Assembly (NCBI GenBank): GCA_003104975.1
Contig: PQAM01000010.1
Location: 1 to 64,000 of the forward strand
From: Candidatus Methylomirabilota bacterium
Lineage (GTDB): Bacteria; Methylomirabilota; Methylomirabilia; Methylomirabilales; Methylomirabilaceae
Direction of reading: 5' to 3'
Length of the DNA stretch: 64,000 bases
Made by a program: the position numbers and the translations under genes. Under the pieces are notes generated by a model. That model searched no databases and was not told the origin of the DNA. It was given only the letters and a program-made list of their open reading frames with translations. Below, piece after piece: positions 40,017 through 48,746 of the stretch; the stretch's first letter is position 1; every line of letters begins with the position of its first letter.

Positions 40017-41228
40017 TCAGGCGCGAGGAGTTACAGGCCTCAACAGCAACAGGAGCAGGGGGGCCGACAGACCCGCCAGGGCGGCGCCGACGGTAAACGC
40101 CGGCCCGGCGCCGAAGGTCTGGTAGAGATAACCCATGAGCAGGCTGCTGGGCAGGGCCGCGATCCCGATGCAGGCGTGAAAGAGGCCGAAGGCGGAGGCC
40201 CGACGCTCCGGAGGAACCAAGTCGGCGATCAGCGCCCGCTCGCCCCCTTCGGTCAACCCGAAATACAGACCATAGAAGCCCAAGAGCACCCAGATCTGCC
40301 ACGGCTGATCGGCGACGCCGAATCCCAGGTAGGCGAGGGCGTAGACCAGCCATCCGGCGATGATCGCGCCGCGCGGCCCTCGAAGGTCCGAGAGTATCCC
40401 GCCCGGCAGTCCCGTCGCCGCCTTCACCAGACTGAAGAACATCCAGAGCAGCGGAAGGTGGATGGCTGCGACGCCAACCTCCTGGGCCCGCAGCAATAGA
40501 AAGGCGTCACTGGAGTTGCCGAGCGTGAACAGCGTCACGACCAGCAGGAAGCGCGTGAGTTGTCCATCCGGGCGACCGGTCCTCGGCATAGCTTTGGGCG
40601 CCGTTGCTGAGGCAGCCTGAGCCTCACTCACCCGGAGCATCAGGATCAGCACCGACAGGATGCCGGGGATTGCGGCGAGCAGGAAGAGTATCCGGAGCCG
40701 ATCGTCCAGGAGTAGGAGCAGCCCATAGGCCAGGGCTGGGCCGCCGACCGCCCCCAGATGGTCCATCGAGCGGTGAAAGCCATAGGCCCTGCCCCGGATG
40801 GCCACATCGGTGGAGGCGGCGATCAGGGCGTCCCGTGGCGGAGTTCGCAACCCTTTGCCTAGACGGTCCGTGAACCGCACCATCAGGACGTGCCAAGGCG
40901 CCAACGCCAATGCGACAAGCGGACGCGCCACCGAGGACAGCGCGTAGCCGACGACGACTAGTCCCTTACGCCGCCCCAAGCGGTCGGATAACCAGCCGGA
41001 ACCCAGCTTGGTCAGGCTGGCCGCGCTCTCAGCGATCCCCTCCACCAGTCCGACAAAGGTCTGACCGGCCCCGAGCACGCTGGTGAGAAACAGCGGCAGC
41101 AGCGGATAGATCATCTCGGAGCTGACGTCGGTCAGCAGACTGACCAGCCCGAGCGCAACGACATTCCGGGTGAGGCCGAACGGACCAGTCCCCCGACTAT
41201 CTGAGCCGGTAGGTTTCGATGCGCTCAT
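40017..41228 (-). CDS. MFS transporter
   Basis: This 403-aa protein has the twelve-helix MFS pattern. The loop 2-3 motif GSGWLSDRLGRRKGLVVVGY and its second-half echo ILSDLRGPRGAIIAGW are visible. VSLLTDVSSEMIYPLLPLFLTSVLGA is typical of a bacterial subgroup of unknown substrate. It overlaps the end of ppa by 32 bases, so the pair may be co-transcribed, or the true start may lie inside. The 195-bp gap to the kinase is AT-rich and contains paired TGATCA sites (39863 and 39883). Confidence 0.87.
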   Translation of the reverse strand: MSASKPTGSDSRGTGPFGLTRNVVALGLVSLLTDVSSEMIYPLLPLFLTSVLGAGQTFVGLVEGIAESAASLTKLGSGWLSDRLGRRKGLVVVGYALSSVARPLVALALAPWHVLMVRFTDRLGKGLRTPPRDALIAASTDVAIRGRAYGFHRSMDHLGAVGGPALAYGLLLLLDDRLRILFLLAAIPGILSVLILMLRVSEAQAASATAPKAMPRTGRPDGQLTRFLLVVTLFTLGNSSDAFLLLRAQEVGVAAIHLPLLWMFFSLVKAATGLPGGILSDLRGPRGAIIAGWLVYALAYLGFGVADQPWQIWVLLGFYGLYFGLTEGGERALIADLVPPERRASAFGLFHACIGIAALPSSLLMGYLYQTFGAGPAFTVGAALAGLSAPLLLLLLRPVTPRA

Positions 41229-41703
41229 GGGCTGCGCCTCGACCCAGCCAACCGGATGTCAGGCTCGTTCGCCCTTCCAGGTTTTTATAGACATTGAAGA
41301 AGTGTTCGATCTCCTTCAGGACATGCGGTTCTACGCCGGCGAGGTCCTCGATCCGTTGATAGCGCGGATCGCCATGGGCCACGGCGAGGATCTTTTCGTC
41401 GATCCCCTTGTCGTCGATCATGTCCAGCATTCCGACGGGGCGGGCCTCCACCAGACATCCGGGAAAGGTCGGCCGCGAGATCAGGATCAGGATATCAAGC
41501 GGATCGCCGTCGCGACCAAGCGTGCCGGGGATGAACCCGTAGTCGGCCGGATAGTGGACCGGCGAGTACAGGACGCGATCCAGCTTGAAGACACCCAGAT
41601 CGACGTCGTACTCGTACTTGTTGCTCGATCCCGAGGGGATCTCCACAACCGTATTCACGATGACCGGCGCGCCCTCGCCGATCGGCAACCCCTTGTAGTT
41701 CAT
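41197..41703 (-). CDS. ppa: Inorganic pyrophosphatase (family I)
   Basis: It hydrolyses pyrophosphate to phosphate, pulling biosynthetic reactions forward. The 168-aa protein has NTVVEIPSGSSNKYEYD, VHYPADYGFIPGTLGRDGDPLDILIL (the metal-binding acidic residues DGDPLD) and GMLDMIDDKGIDEKILAV. The start at 41703 (MNYKGLPIG) follows GGGAGGA. It is divergent from the radical SAM gene, sharing a ~150-bp promoter region. Confidence 0.95.
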   Translation of the reverse strand: MNYKGLPIGEGAPVIVNTVVEIPSGSSNKYEYDVDLGVFKLDRVLYSPVHYPADYGFIPGTLGRDGDPLDILILISRPTFPGCLVEARPVGMLDMIDDKGIDEKILAVAHGDPRYQRIEDLAGVEPHVLKEIEHFFNVYKNLEGRTSLTSGWLGRGAAHERIETYRLR

Positions 41704-41859
41704 CCTTGATCCTCCCGTCAATGCGGCTCATTATTGCACGTGACAGCATGTTGCGAAAGCGATTTCACGGTGATCACGTCCGAAGATTGCCTTTCAGACC
41801 GCCTTCGTGTATGATTTTGTGCGATACGGCGTGAATGCACGAGACAAAGGAGAGTGCTG

Positions 41860-44433
41860 GTGCGTAGCTTCCGACAGGCGATGGTGGATGAGATTCTGCC
41901 CAAGGTCAGTAAACCGTCCCGCTATATCGGAATGGAGTGGAACGCCGTCACGAAAGACCCCGCCACGGCATCCGTCAGGATCGCGCTCGCCTTCCCCGAT
42001 ACCTACGAAATCGGGATGTCCCATCTGGGCCTGAAGATCCTGTACCAGATCCTCAACCGGCGGCCGGAGTTCATGGCCGAACGGGTCTATGCCCCCTGGA
42101 CCGATGCGGAGGCGCTCCTGCGGCAGCATCGGATCCCGCTGTGCAGCCTCGAGTCCGGCTATAGCCTGGCCGACTTTGATCTGATCGGCTTTACACTCCA
42201 GTACGAACTGTCGTACACCAACATCCTGAACATGCTGGACCTGGCCGGTATCCCGTTGACGAGTGCCGAGCGGCGAGAGGGCGATCCGTTCGTCATCGGG
42301 GGCGGCTCGGTCGGCTTCAATCCCGAGCCGATCGCCGAGTTTTTCGACCTGTTCGTCCTGGGCGACGGCGAGGAGGTGGTTCTTGAGATCTGCGAGGCGG
42401 CGGCTGCGTGGAAGGGGTCGGGCGGGCGGCGTGAGGCGCTCCTGGAGGCATGGGCGCGAATCCCGGGCTGCTATGTCCCGGCGCTCCACCAGGGTGAGAC
42501 GATCCGGAAGCGGACGGCGATCCATCTCGATGGGATCGACTACGGCGCCTTCCCGGTCCCCTTCATGGAGATCGTCCACGACCGCGTAAGCATCGAGGTG
42601 ATGCGGGGCTGTACGCAGGGGTGCCGGTTCTGTCAGGCAGGGTATCTGTATCGGCCGCTGCGGGAACGGTCGGCCGAGGAGATCCGGGCGCTGGCCGCGC
42701 AGGCGGTCCGGCAGACCGGCTACGAGGAGGTATCGCTCGCCTCATTGAGCATCGCCGATCTGACAGTCCTTCCGGACGTGGTGCCGTCGCTGATGGATCA
42801 GCTTACGCCGGAGAAGATCTCGCTGTCGCTCCCCTCCCTGCGGGTGGAAACCCTCAACCGATTCCCACAGGTGGCCGAGGAGATCAGTCGGGTCCGCAAG
42901 ACCGGTTTTACCATTGCGCCGGAGGCCGGCAGCCGTCGGCTGCGGAAGGTCATCAATAAGGAGGGGTTCGACGAGGAGCAGATCTTTACGGCGGTGCGGA
43001 ACGCCGCGAAATCAGGCTGGGAATCGGTCAAGTTCTATTTCATGATCGGGCTCCCCACCGAAACGCAAGAGGATCTGGACGAGCTGGTGCGCATCACGCG
43101 GGAATCGGCGCGGATCGCGCGGGCCGAGTCTGCGCGAGGGTTTGGCCTGACCGTCAGCACCTCGCCATTTGTGCCGAAGCCCCATACCCCCTTTCAGTGG
43201 TTTGCCCAGGACCCGATGGAGCTGCTTCAGGAAAAGCAGGAGTTCCTGAAGCGGAAATTACGGGAGGTGCGGGTCTCGTACAAGTGGCACAACGTCCGAT
43301 CCTCGTTTCTGGAGGCGGTCTTTTCGCTGGGCGACCGGTCGCTCGGTCCGGCCATCCGGCGCGGTTATGAGCTGGGCTGCCGCCTTGACGGCTGGACCGA
43401 GCATCTCAAGTTCGACCGGTGGATGCAGGCATTTGACGAGACCGGAATCGATCCGAAGGCGATTGCCAATCGGCCGCGCAACCCGGATGAGCCGCTACCG
43501 TGGGATCACATCGACACCGGCGTCACCAAGGCGTTTCTGCAGCGCGAGTACAAGAAGGCGTTGGAGGCCCGCACAACGGTCGATTGCCACACCTCGACCT
43601 GTACCGCCTGCGGCGAGATCTGTATGCCCAACTGGCCCGCCTGGGCGGAGCAGGTGGGAATGGACATCGGCAGGCGGCAGGCGGCAGGCGGAAGGTGTGG
43701 GGCTAACCCCCAGCCCCCAACCCCCAACCCCCAGCCCATCCAGCGCCTCCGGTTCGTCTTTCAGAAGGTCGGGATGCTGCGGTTTCTGTCGCACCTGGAG
43801 GTGATGCGGGCGCTGAGTCGAGCGTTGCGGCGGGCCGGGATCGCCGTAGCCTACTCGCAGGGATTCAACCCTCAGCCGAAGCTGTCGCTCGCGCTGGCGC
43901 TGCCGGTGGGGGTCGAGGGGCTGGCGGAGTTGGGGGATCTCGAGTTGCGCACAACGATGGCCCCGGAGGAGTTGTCGACGCGGGTCAATCGCTGTCTTGT
44001 GGACGGCCTGCAACTGGTGCGCGCCTGGGAGGTGCCGTTAACGGCGCCGTCGCTCACAACGTCGGTGCGGGAGGGCGCCTATCGTGTGTCGCTGCCACTC
44101 GACGGCATGAGCACAGAGATCGCTGAGCAGTTGAGCGCCCAGGCGCTCTGTGATGCGTGGCTGGATCGGCCCAGCATCGTGGTGAGTGTCGAGCGGAAGG
44201 AGGGGCGAAGGGAGGTCGATGCCCGGCCGCAGATCCTGGGGTTGACGGTGCTCCCCGAAGAGGATGGGGCGCTCTGTTGGGCGCTTCGTCTGCAAACGGG
44301 CCAGGGCGTCGGCGTGCGGCCACAGGCGATCATGACCAGCCTGCTGCGGGAGGCGCCGAACGGGATGTGTGAGGGATGGGAGACGCGGTTACGCGTGGCG
44401 CGGACCGCCCTGATTCTGGATGACAACCGATGA
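41860..44433 (+). CDS. TIGR03960-type radical SAM protein fused to a DUF2344 domain
   Basis: This ~857-aa protein joins a B12-binding-like N-terminal region, a radical SAM core with MRGCTQGCRFCQAGYLYRPLRE (CxxxCxxC), and a C-terminal DUF2344 domain (RLRFVFQKVGMLRFLSHLEV). Such fusions are common next to rng in diverse bacteria, and its reaction is not established. The linker between the two domains (~residues 605-628, RRQAAGGRCGANPQPPTPNP) is encoded by two heptamer tracts. GTG 41860 fits the AAAGGAG spacing best; GTG 41854 and ATG 41881 are alternatives. It overlaps rng by four bases. Confidence 0.88.
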   Translation: MRSFRQAMVDEILPKVSKPSRYIGMEWNAVTKDPATASVRIALAFPDTYEIGMSHLGLKILYQILNRRPEFMAERVYAPWTDAEALLRQHRIPLCSLESGYSLADFDLIGFTLQYELSYTNILNMLDLAGIPLTSAERREGDPFVIGGGSVGFNPEPIAEFFDLFVLGDGEEVVLEICEAAAAWKGSGGRREALLEAWARIPGCYVPALHQGETIRKRTAIHLDGIDYGAFPVPFMEIVHDRVSIEVMRGCTQGCRFCQAGYLYRPLRERSAEEIRALAAQAVRQTGYEEVSLASLSIADLTVLPDVVPSLMDQLTPEKISLSLPSLRVETLNRFPQVAEEISRVRKTGFTIAPEAGSRRLRKVINKEGFDEEQIFTAVRNAAKSGWESVKFYFMIGLPTETQEDLDELVRITRESARIARAESARGFGLTVSTSPFVPKPHTPFQWFAQDPMELLQEKQEFLKRKLREVRVSYKWHNVRSSFLEAVFSLGDRSLGPAIRRGYELGCRLDGWTEHLKFDRWMQAFDETGIDPKAIANRPRNPDEPLPWDHIDTGVTKAFLQREYKKALEARTTVDCHTSTCTACGEICMPNWPAWAEQVGMDIGRRQAAGGRCGANPQPPTPNPQPIQRLRFVFQKVGMLRFLSHLEVMRALSRALRRAGIAVAYSQGFNPQPKLSLALALPVGVEGLAELGDLELRTTMAPEELSTRVNRCLVDGLQLVRAWEVPLTAPSLTTSVREGAYRVSLPLDGMSTEIAEQLSAQALCDAWLDRPSIVVSVERKEGRREVDARPQILGLTVLPEEDGALCWALRLQTGQGVGVRPQAIMTSLLREAPNGMCEGWETRLRVARTALILDDNR
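43668..43738. repeat. Two heptamer tracts (GCAGGCG and CCCCCAA) inside the radical SAM gene
   Basis: Three copies of GCAGGCG (from about 43668) are followed after a short gap by about four copies of CCCCCAA/CCCCCAG (to 43738). They encode the linker between the radical SAM and DUF2344 domains. The G-rich-then-C-rich order makes a potential hairpin, as in the riboswitch loops at 55040 and 57061. Confidence 0.9.
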
Positions 44434-45962
44434 AACGTGAGATTATTGTCAACTCGTCTATCGTAGAAACCCGGGTAGCGGTCCTGGAGGACGGTGTCCT
44501 GGTCGAACTGCTGATCGACGACTCAAAGAATAAGAGCATCGCCGGCAATATCTATAAAGGGCGTGTGCTGAAGATCCTGCCTGGGATGCAGGCGGCCTTT
44601 GTCGATCTGGGTCTGGCCAAGGACGCCTTTCTGTATGTCCGGGACATCTTTGAGGACGTGGAGGAGTATGAGCAGTTGCTGACCATGGGAGAGGAGGGGG
44701 AGCCGGCGGAGGCTGCTGCCGAGGAGCCGAGGCCGACCTTCACCCGAGGCCGCCGTCAGCAGGCCAGCATCGAGGAGCTGCTGAAGGAGGGGCAGGAGAT
44801 CGTCGCGCAGGTGGCCAGAGAGCCGCTTGGGACCAAGGGTGCGCGGATTACGTCGCACATCACCCTGCCCGGCCGCTACCTGGTCTACATGCCGACCGAA
44901 CAGCACGTCGGGGTCTCGCGGAAGATTGAAAATGAGGCGGAACGCTCCCGACTGAAGGCCATCATTGAAGAGATCAACCCCGAACGCGAGGGAGTCATTG
45001 TCAGAACGGCCGGGGTCGGGAAGGGGAAGGCGGAGATCGAGGCCGATCTCGAGTTTCTTCGATCGTTATGGAAAAAGATCAAGAGCCGGGCCGAGACCCT
45101 CGCTGCCCCGGCGTTGGTGCAGAAGGATCTGGACCTGATCTTCCGGATCTTCCGCGACCTCTTTACAAAAGAGGTCGTTCGCCTGGTGGTGGATAGTCCG
45201 ACCGAATACGACCGGTGCCTGGAGTATGCCGAGTCGCTCCACCCGGACCTGAAGTCCCACCTGTTCCTGTACACAGAGGACGAGCCGATCTTCAAATCGT
45301 TCGGTATCGAGCGAGAGGTCGAGAAGGCGCTGCGCCACAAGGTCTGGCTCAAATCCGGGGGCTACATCGTCCTGGAGGAGACCGAGGCGCTGGTCTCCAT
45401 CGATGTCAATACCGGCAAATATGTCGGCAAGCACGATTTTGAGGAGACGGTCCTCAAGACCAACCTGGAGGCGGCAAGAGAGATCGCGCGGCAGGTGCGC
45501 CTGCGGGACCTGGGCGGGATCATCATCATCGACTTCATCGACATGGCCCGGCAGGAGAGTCGGGATCGGGTACTGCAGGAGCTGAAGGAGGTACTGAAGC
45601 CGGACCGTTCTCCCACTAATGTCTCGCTGTTGTCGGAACTGGGGCTGGTCGAGATGACGCGGAAGCGGGTCCGCCAGGGATTGAACAAGGCATTAAGCGC
45701 CTCCTGTCCTGTCTGCGGCGGTCTCGGCTATATCCGTTCAACGCCATCCATCGCCCATCAGGTCCTGCGGGAGGTGGAGTGGCGGCTCTCCCGCAAGCGG
45801 ATCCCCCTGATCCGGGTACGGGCCCATCCCGACCTGATCGGCTGGTTCCAGGCGGAGGACGGCGAGGTGATCGAGGCGCTGCAGCAGACCTATGCCGGAG
45901 AGATCGTCCTGGTGCCGGAAGAAACGTTGACGCCAGGGAAATACCAGTTGCTGGAGGGGTAG
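44430..45962 (+). CDS. rng: Ribonuclease E/G
   Basis: It is an endonuclease for mRNA decay and rRNA processing. The 510-aa length suits RNase G or the catalytic core of RNase E. An S1 domain (YKGRVLKILPGMQAAFVDLG) has an acidic insertion, then come the DNase I-like site SIDVNTGKYVG and IIIDFIDMARQESRD, and the zinc-link CPVCGGLG. The long RNase E C-terminal scaffold is absent. It is translationally coupled to the radical SAM gene (ATGA). Confidence 0.94.
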   Translation: MKREIIVNSSIVETRVAVLEDGVLVELLIDDSKNKSIAGNIYKGRVLKILPGMQAAFVDLGLAKDAFLYVRDIFEDVEEYEQLLTMGEEGEPAEAAAEEPRPTFTRGRRQQASIEELLKEGQEIVAQVAREPLGTKGARITSHITLPGRYLVYMPTEQHVGVSRKIENEAERSRLKAIIEEINPEREGVIVRTAGVGKGKAEIEADLEFLRSLWKKIKSRAETLAAPALVQKDLDLIFRIFRDLFTKEVVRLVVDSPTEYDRCLEYAESLHPDLKSHLFLYTEDEPIFKSFGIEREVEKALRHKVWLKSGGYIVLEETEALVSIDVNTGKYVGKHDFEETVLKTNLEAAREIARQVRLRDLGGIIIIDFIDMARQESRDRVLQELKEVLKPDRSPTNVSLLSELGLVEMTRKRVRQGLNKALSASCPVCGGLGYIRSTPSIAHQVLREVEWRLSRKRIPLIRVRAHPDLIGWFQAEDGEVIEALQQTYAGEIVLVPEETLTPGKYQLLEG

Positions 45963-45967
45963 GGCGC

Positions 45968-46663
45968 ATGAGGCGCCTGATCCTCTCTAACAGCCGCCTC
46001 GGATTATATCGCGAATGCCCCCGCTGTTTCTGGCTGGAGCTGAACGCCGGGATCAAGCGCCCAGATACGATCTTTCCCAGTCTTCCCGGCGGGCTGGACC
46101 TCCTGTTCAAACGCTACTTCGACCGGTTCAGGGAGCGCGGCGAGCTGCCGCCTGAAGTCACAGGGAGGCTCCCTGGGAGATTACTTCCGGATTCACGAAC
46201 CATCGATCAATGGCGCGACTGGCGACGCGGGATCCGCGCTGCGACGGCCTGGACGGATGTTGAGGTGATGGGCGCATTGGATGAGTGCCTGGTCGATGTG
46301 GCCGGCCTCTACTATCCGCTGGACTACAAGACCCGTGGGTATGCCCCGAAGGCCGATAGCCATACCTTCTATCAGGACCAGATGAACCTCTACACGCTCC
46401 TGTTGGAAGACAATGGCCATCAGACCAAACGGCTTGCATATCTGATCTACTATCATCCGGTCGAGGTCAAAGCGCACGGTCTCATTCAGTTTCAGGTCGA
46501 CGTCCAGGAGGTACCGACCGATCCCGCCGCCGCCGAGGCGCTTGTGAAAGACGCCGTCGCGACGCTTCGCGGCCCCGCACCGGCCGCCTCATCGACATGC
46601 GGCTTCTGTCATTGGACTAATGCCGTCCGGGAGTGGGAGTCAACCCCGCGGTTAAACCTGTGA
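45968..46663 (+). CDS. PD-(D/E)XK nuclease-fold protein with Cas4/RecB-like cysteines
   Basis: This 231-aa protein begins SNSRLGLYRECPRCFWLEL, the N-terminal pattern of RecB/Cas4-type nucleases. The nuclease core is visible: ALDECLVDVAGLYYPLDYKT (D...DYK), then FYQDQMNLYTLLLE (the QxxxY motif). Cys pairs CPRC near the start and CGFC near the end could bind an Fe-S cluster, as in Cas4 and AddB. No cas or helicase genes are near. The start at 45968 follows GGAGGG. The specific function is unknown. Confidence 0.82.
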   Translation: MRRLILSNSRLGLYRECPRCFWLELNAGIKRPDTIFPSLPGGLDLLFKRYFDRFRERGELPPEVTGRLPGRLLPDSRTIDQWRDWRRGIRAATAWTDVEVMGALDECLVDVAGLYYPLDYKTRGYAPKADSHTFYQDQMNLYTLLLEDNGHQTKRLAYLIYYHPVEVKAHGLIQFQVDVQEVPTDPAAAEALVKDAVATLRGPAPAASSTCGFCHWTNAVREWESTPRLNL

Positions 46664-46664
46664 A

Positions 46665-46693
46665 TTGACATCATGCCGGCATGCTGACATACT
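46665..46693 (+). promoter_or_regulatory. Promoter with embedded palindromic operator for the second VapBC pair
   Basis: TTGACA (46665-46670) and CATACT (46688-46693) are separated by 17 bp. The spacer contains the perfect palindrome CATGCCGGCATG (46672-46683). Binding of the ribbon-helix-helix antitoxin here would exclude RNA polymerase. The antitoxin start is ~30 bp downstream. Confidence 0.72.
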
Positions 46694-46724
46694 GTTGTTG
46701 GATTGATCCTTGCGGAGGAGCGTG

Positions 46725-46988
46725 ATGAAGCGGACCCAAATTCAACTCGACGAGCGGACCTATGAGGCCCTACGAAGACGGGCCTTTGAAAAAGGGTGTT
46801 CCATGTCCTCTCTCGCCCGTGAGTTGATGGCCCGATCGCTCGGAACGAGCACAACCACACAGCAGCCTACCATTAAAGACTTCACCTTCATCGGCGCGGG
46901 GCGCTCCCGTCAAGGCCGATTGTCGCCGGTTTCGGAACGTCACGACGAGGCGCTGGCTGAGGCCCTGAAGGAAGAGCATCGTCGATGA
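46725..46988 (+). CDS. Ribbon-helix-helix antitoxin (VapB/CopG type)
   Basis: This 87-aa protein opens KRTQIQLDERTYEALRRRAF, EKGCSMSSLARELMARSL, the ribbon-helix-helix DNA-binding motif. The C-terminal half, which should bind the toxin, ends with RHDEALAEALKEEHRR. The start at 46725 follows GGAGGAG. It overlaps the toxin gene by four bases. A palindromic promoter-operator lies directly upstream. Confidence 0.88.
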   Translation: MKRTQIQLDERTYEALRRRAFEKGCSMSSLARELMARSLGTSTTTQQPTIKDFTFIGAGRSRQGRLSPVSERHDEALAEALKEEHRR

Positions 46989-47401
46989 TCTTTCTGGATA
47001 CGTCGGCGATCTACGCCATGGCCGACCAGGCGGACCCTCAACATGAGCGCGCTAAGGAACGGTTCGAAGCACTCCTCGACATGGGCGAGAGGATTCTCAC
47101 GCACAACTACGTACTGGTCGAGACCATGGCCCTGATCCAGAGTCGGCTCGGCATGACGGCGGCCCTGAAGCTGGCCCACGACTGTCGTGTCTTTGATATC
47201 GATTGGATAGACGAGGCGACTCATGGGGAGGCTGTTCGTTGCTTAACCGAATCTGCTAAGCGGCGCGTAAGTCTGGTAGATCAGGTCAGCTTTTTGGTGA
47301 TGCGGCGGCGAGGCGTCCGGACGGCGCTGGCCTTTGACCAAGACTTTGAGCGAGAAGGCTTTCAGGTATTCCCCGGAGGGAAATATACGGAGAGAGGGTG
47401 A
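46985..47401 (+). CDS. vapC: PIN-domain toxin (VapC family), second pair
   Basis: This 138-aa predicted Mg-dependent RNase toxin has Asp5 in MIFLDTSAIYAMAD, Glu in NYVLVETMALI, Asp in RVSLVDQVSFLVMRRRG and FDQDFEREGF at the end, the full PIN quartet. It is not close in sequence to the VapC at 3415. Its stop overlaps the start of the DsrE-like gene by one base, so that gene can be co-transcribed. Confidence 0.9.
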   Translation: MIFLDTSAIYAMADQADPQHERAKERFEALLDMGERILTHNYVLVETMALIQSRLGMTAALKLAHDCRVFDIDWIDEATHGEAVRCLTESAKRRVSLVDQVSFLVMRRRGVRTALAFDQDFEREGFQVFPGGKYTERG

Positions 47402-47766
47402 TGGTGAGATTACTGATTACGGCAACCCATGGGTACGATAACTCCACGCGGGCGGCGATGCCGTTTTTTGTGGCGAAGGGGGCGAAGGAGTCGGGGATCG
47501 ATGTCGGCATCGTCCTGGCGCTCGATGCCACGGTGCTGATCAAGCCGGAACTGCGACAGCACGTCAAGCCCTACGGACTTCCGCCCCTTGACGAGCTGTT
47601 CCAATTTGCCGTCGACCATCAGGTCCCGATCTATCTCTGAGGGGGGTGAGCCCAGACCCGTGGGGTCTTGGATGCAGACCTCAAGCATGTACCGGGTATC
47701 GTGAAGATCGACATCAAGCGATACGCCCAACTACTGGTAGAATACGATCGATCGGTCACGTATTAG
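47401..47766 (+). CDS. DsrE/YchN-family protein with two in-frame UGA codons (candidate selenoprotein)
   Basis: The frame from ATG 47401 to TAG 47764 encodes 121 residues, the normal DsrE length, but is interrupted by TGA at 47638 (residue 80) and 47647 (residue 83). The flanking residues continue the family without a shift: VPIYL-U-GG-U-AQTRGV aligns with VPVKLCKTCTDGRGI of E. coli YchN. The end [18 protein letters not shown] fits the last helix and strand. Both UGAs replace the redox/sulfur-relay Cys of CxxC. A hairpin lies just downstream. DsrE proteins bind or transfer sulfur. If UGA is not recoded, the gene is a pseudogene or makes a 79-aa stub. The quinone reductase follows 11 bp later. 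Confidence 0.8.
47652..47671 (+). promoter_or_regulatory. Candidate bacterial SECIS hairpin in the DsrE-like gene
   Basis: CC-AGACCC-GTG-GGGTCT-(bulged T)-GG forms an 8-bp stem with a G-first three-base loop and a bulged U. The loop begins 19 nt after the first UGA and 10 nt after the second. Bacterial SECIS hairpins follow UGA by roughly 15-37 nt to the apical loop, so it fits the first UGA. For the second it is closer than usual. Confidence 0.5.
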
Positions 47767-47777
47767 GAGACACCACA

Positions 47778-48746
47778 ATGCGCGCGATTCGTATACATGA
47801 ATTCGGCGGTCCTGACGTCCTTCGCTACGAGGAGGTCCCGCTTCCCGAACCGGGTGCCGGCGAGGCGCGGGTCAGGATCGAGGCCATCGGGATCAACTAT
47901 ATCGACGTCTATCAGCGGAAGGGCCAATACCCCGACTCGCTGCCGGTCATCCCCGGTCGGGAGGCGGCCGGCGTGGTCGATGCCGTCGGCCCCGGCGTGT
48001 CCGATCTTGCGCCGGGGACCCGCGTGGTCTATGCGATGCACGTGGGCTCCTACGCGGAGTATGCAGTGGTCCCGGCCCGGCGGTTGGTGCCGATCCCGGA
48101 TGCCATGGATACGCGACTGGCGGCGGCCATGATGCTGCAGGGACTCACCGCCCACTATCTGGCCCACAGCACCTATCCGCTGAAGCCGGGAGACACCGCG
48201 CTGGTTCATGCGGCGGCGGGCGGCGTCGGCCTGCTTTTGGTCCAGATAGCCAAGCGGCGTGGCGCCCGGGTCATCGGGACCGTCTCGACGGAGGAGAAGG
48301 CGCGTCTGGCTATGGAGGCCGGGGCAGACGACATTATCCTTTACACGCAGGCCGACTTCGAAGCGGAGACCAGGCGCCTGACCGACGGTGAGGGCGTCCA
48401 GGTGGTCTACGACTCGGTGGGGCAGAGTACCTTCGATAAGAGCCTGAACTGTCTGAGACCGCGCGGCTACATGGTTCTTTACGGGCAGTCCAGCGGACCG
48501 GTCCCGCCGTTTAACCCCCAGGTACTGAGCGCCAAAGGTTCCCTCTTTCTCACCCGCCCCAACCTGATGCACTATGCCCTCGATCGCGCAGAGCTGCTGC
48601 AGCGGGCTGAGGATCTGTTCGGATGGATCCTTGCCGGCGTCCTGATCGTCCGGATCGACGCGTTCTTCCCGCTGGCTGAGGCCCCGCTTGCCCATCGCCG
48701 CCTTGAAGGGCGCGAGACCATAGGGAAACTGTTGCTGATCCCGTGA
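47778..48746 (+). CDS. NADPH:quinone oxidoreductase (zinc-free MDR family)
   Basis: This 322-aa enzyme has the QOR pattern: [52 protein letters not shown], then the NADPH loop [26 protein letters not shown] and [11 protein letters not shown]. Zinc ligands of alcohol dehydrogenases are absent. It reduces quinones with NADPH. GGAGA precedes the ATG at 47778. Its end overlaps the next gene by one base. Confidence 0.93.
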   Translation: MRAIRIHEFGGPDVLRYEEVPLPEPGAGEARVRIEAIGINYIDVYQRKGQYPDSLPVIPGREAAGVVDAVGPGVSDLAPGTRVVYAMHVGSYAEYAVVPARRLVPIPDAMDTRLAAAMMLQGLTAHYLAHSTYPLKPGDTALVHAAAGGVGLLLVQIAKRRGARVIGTVSTEEKARLAMEAGADDIILYTQADFEAETRRLTDGEGVQVVYDSVGQSTFDKSLNCLRPRGYMVLYGQSSGPVPPFNPQVLSAKGSLFLTRPNLMHYALDRAELLQRAEDLFGWILAGVLIVRIDAFFPLAEAPLAHRRLEGRETIGKLLLIP

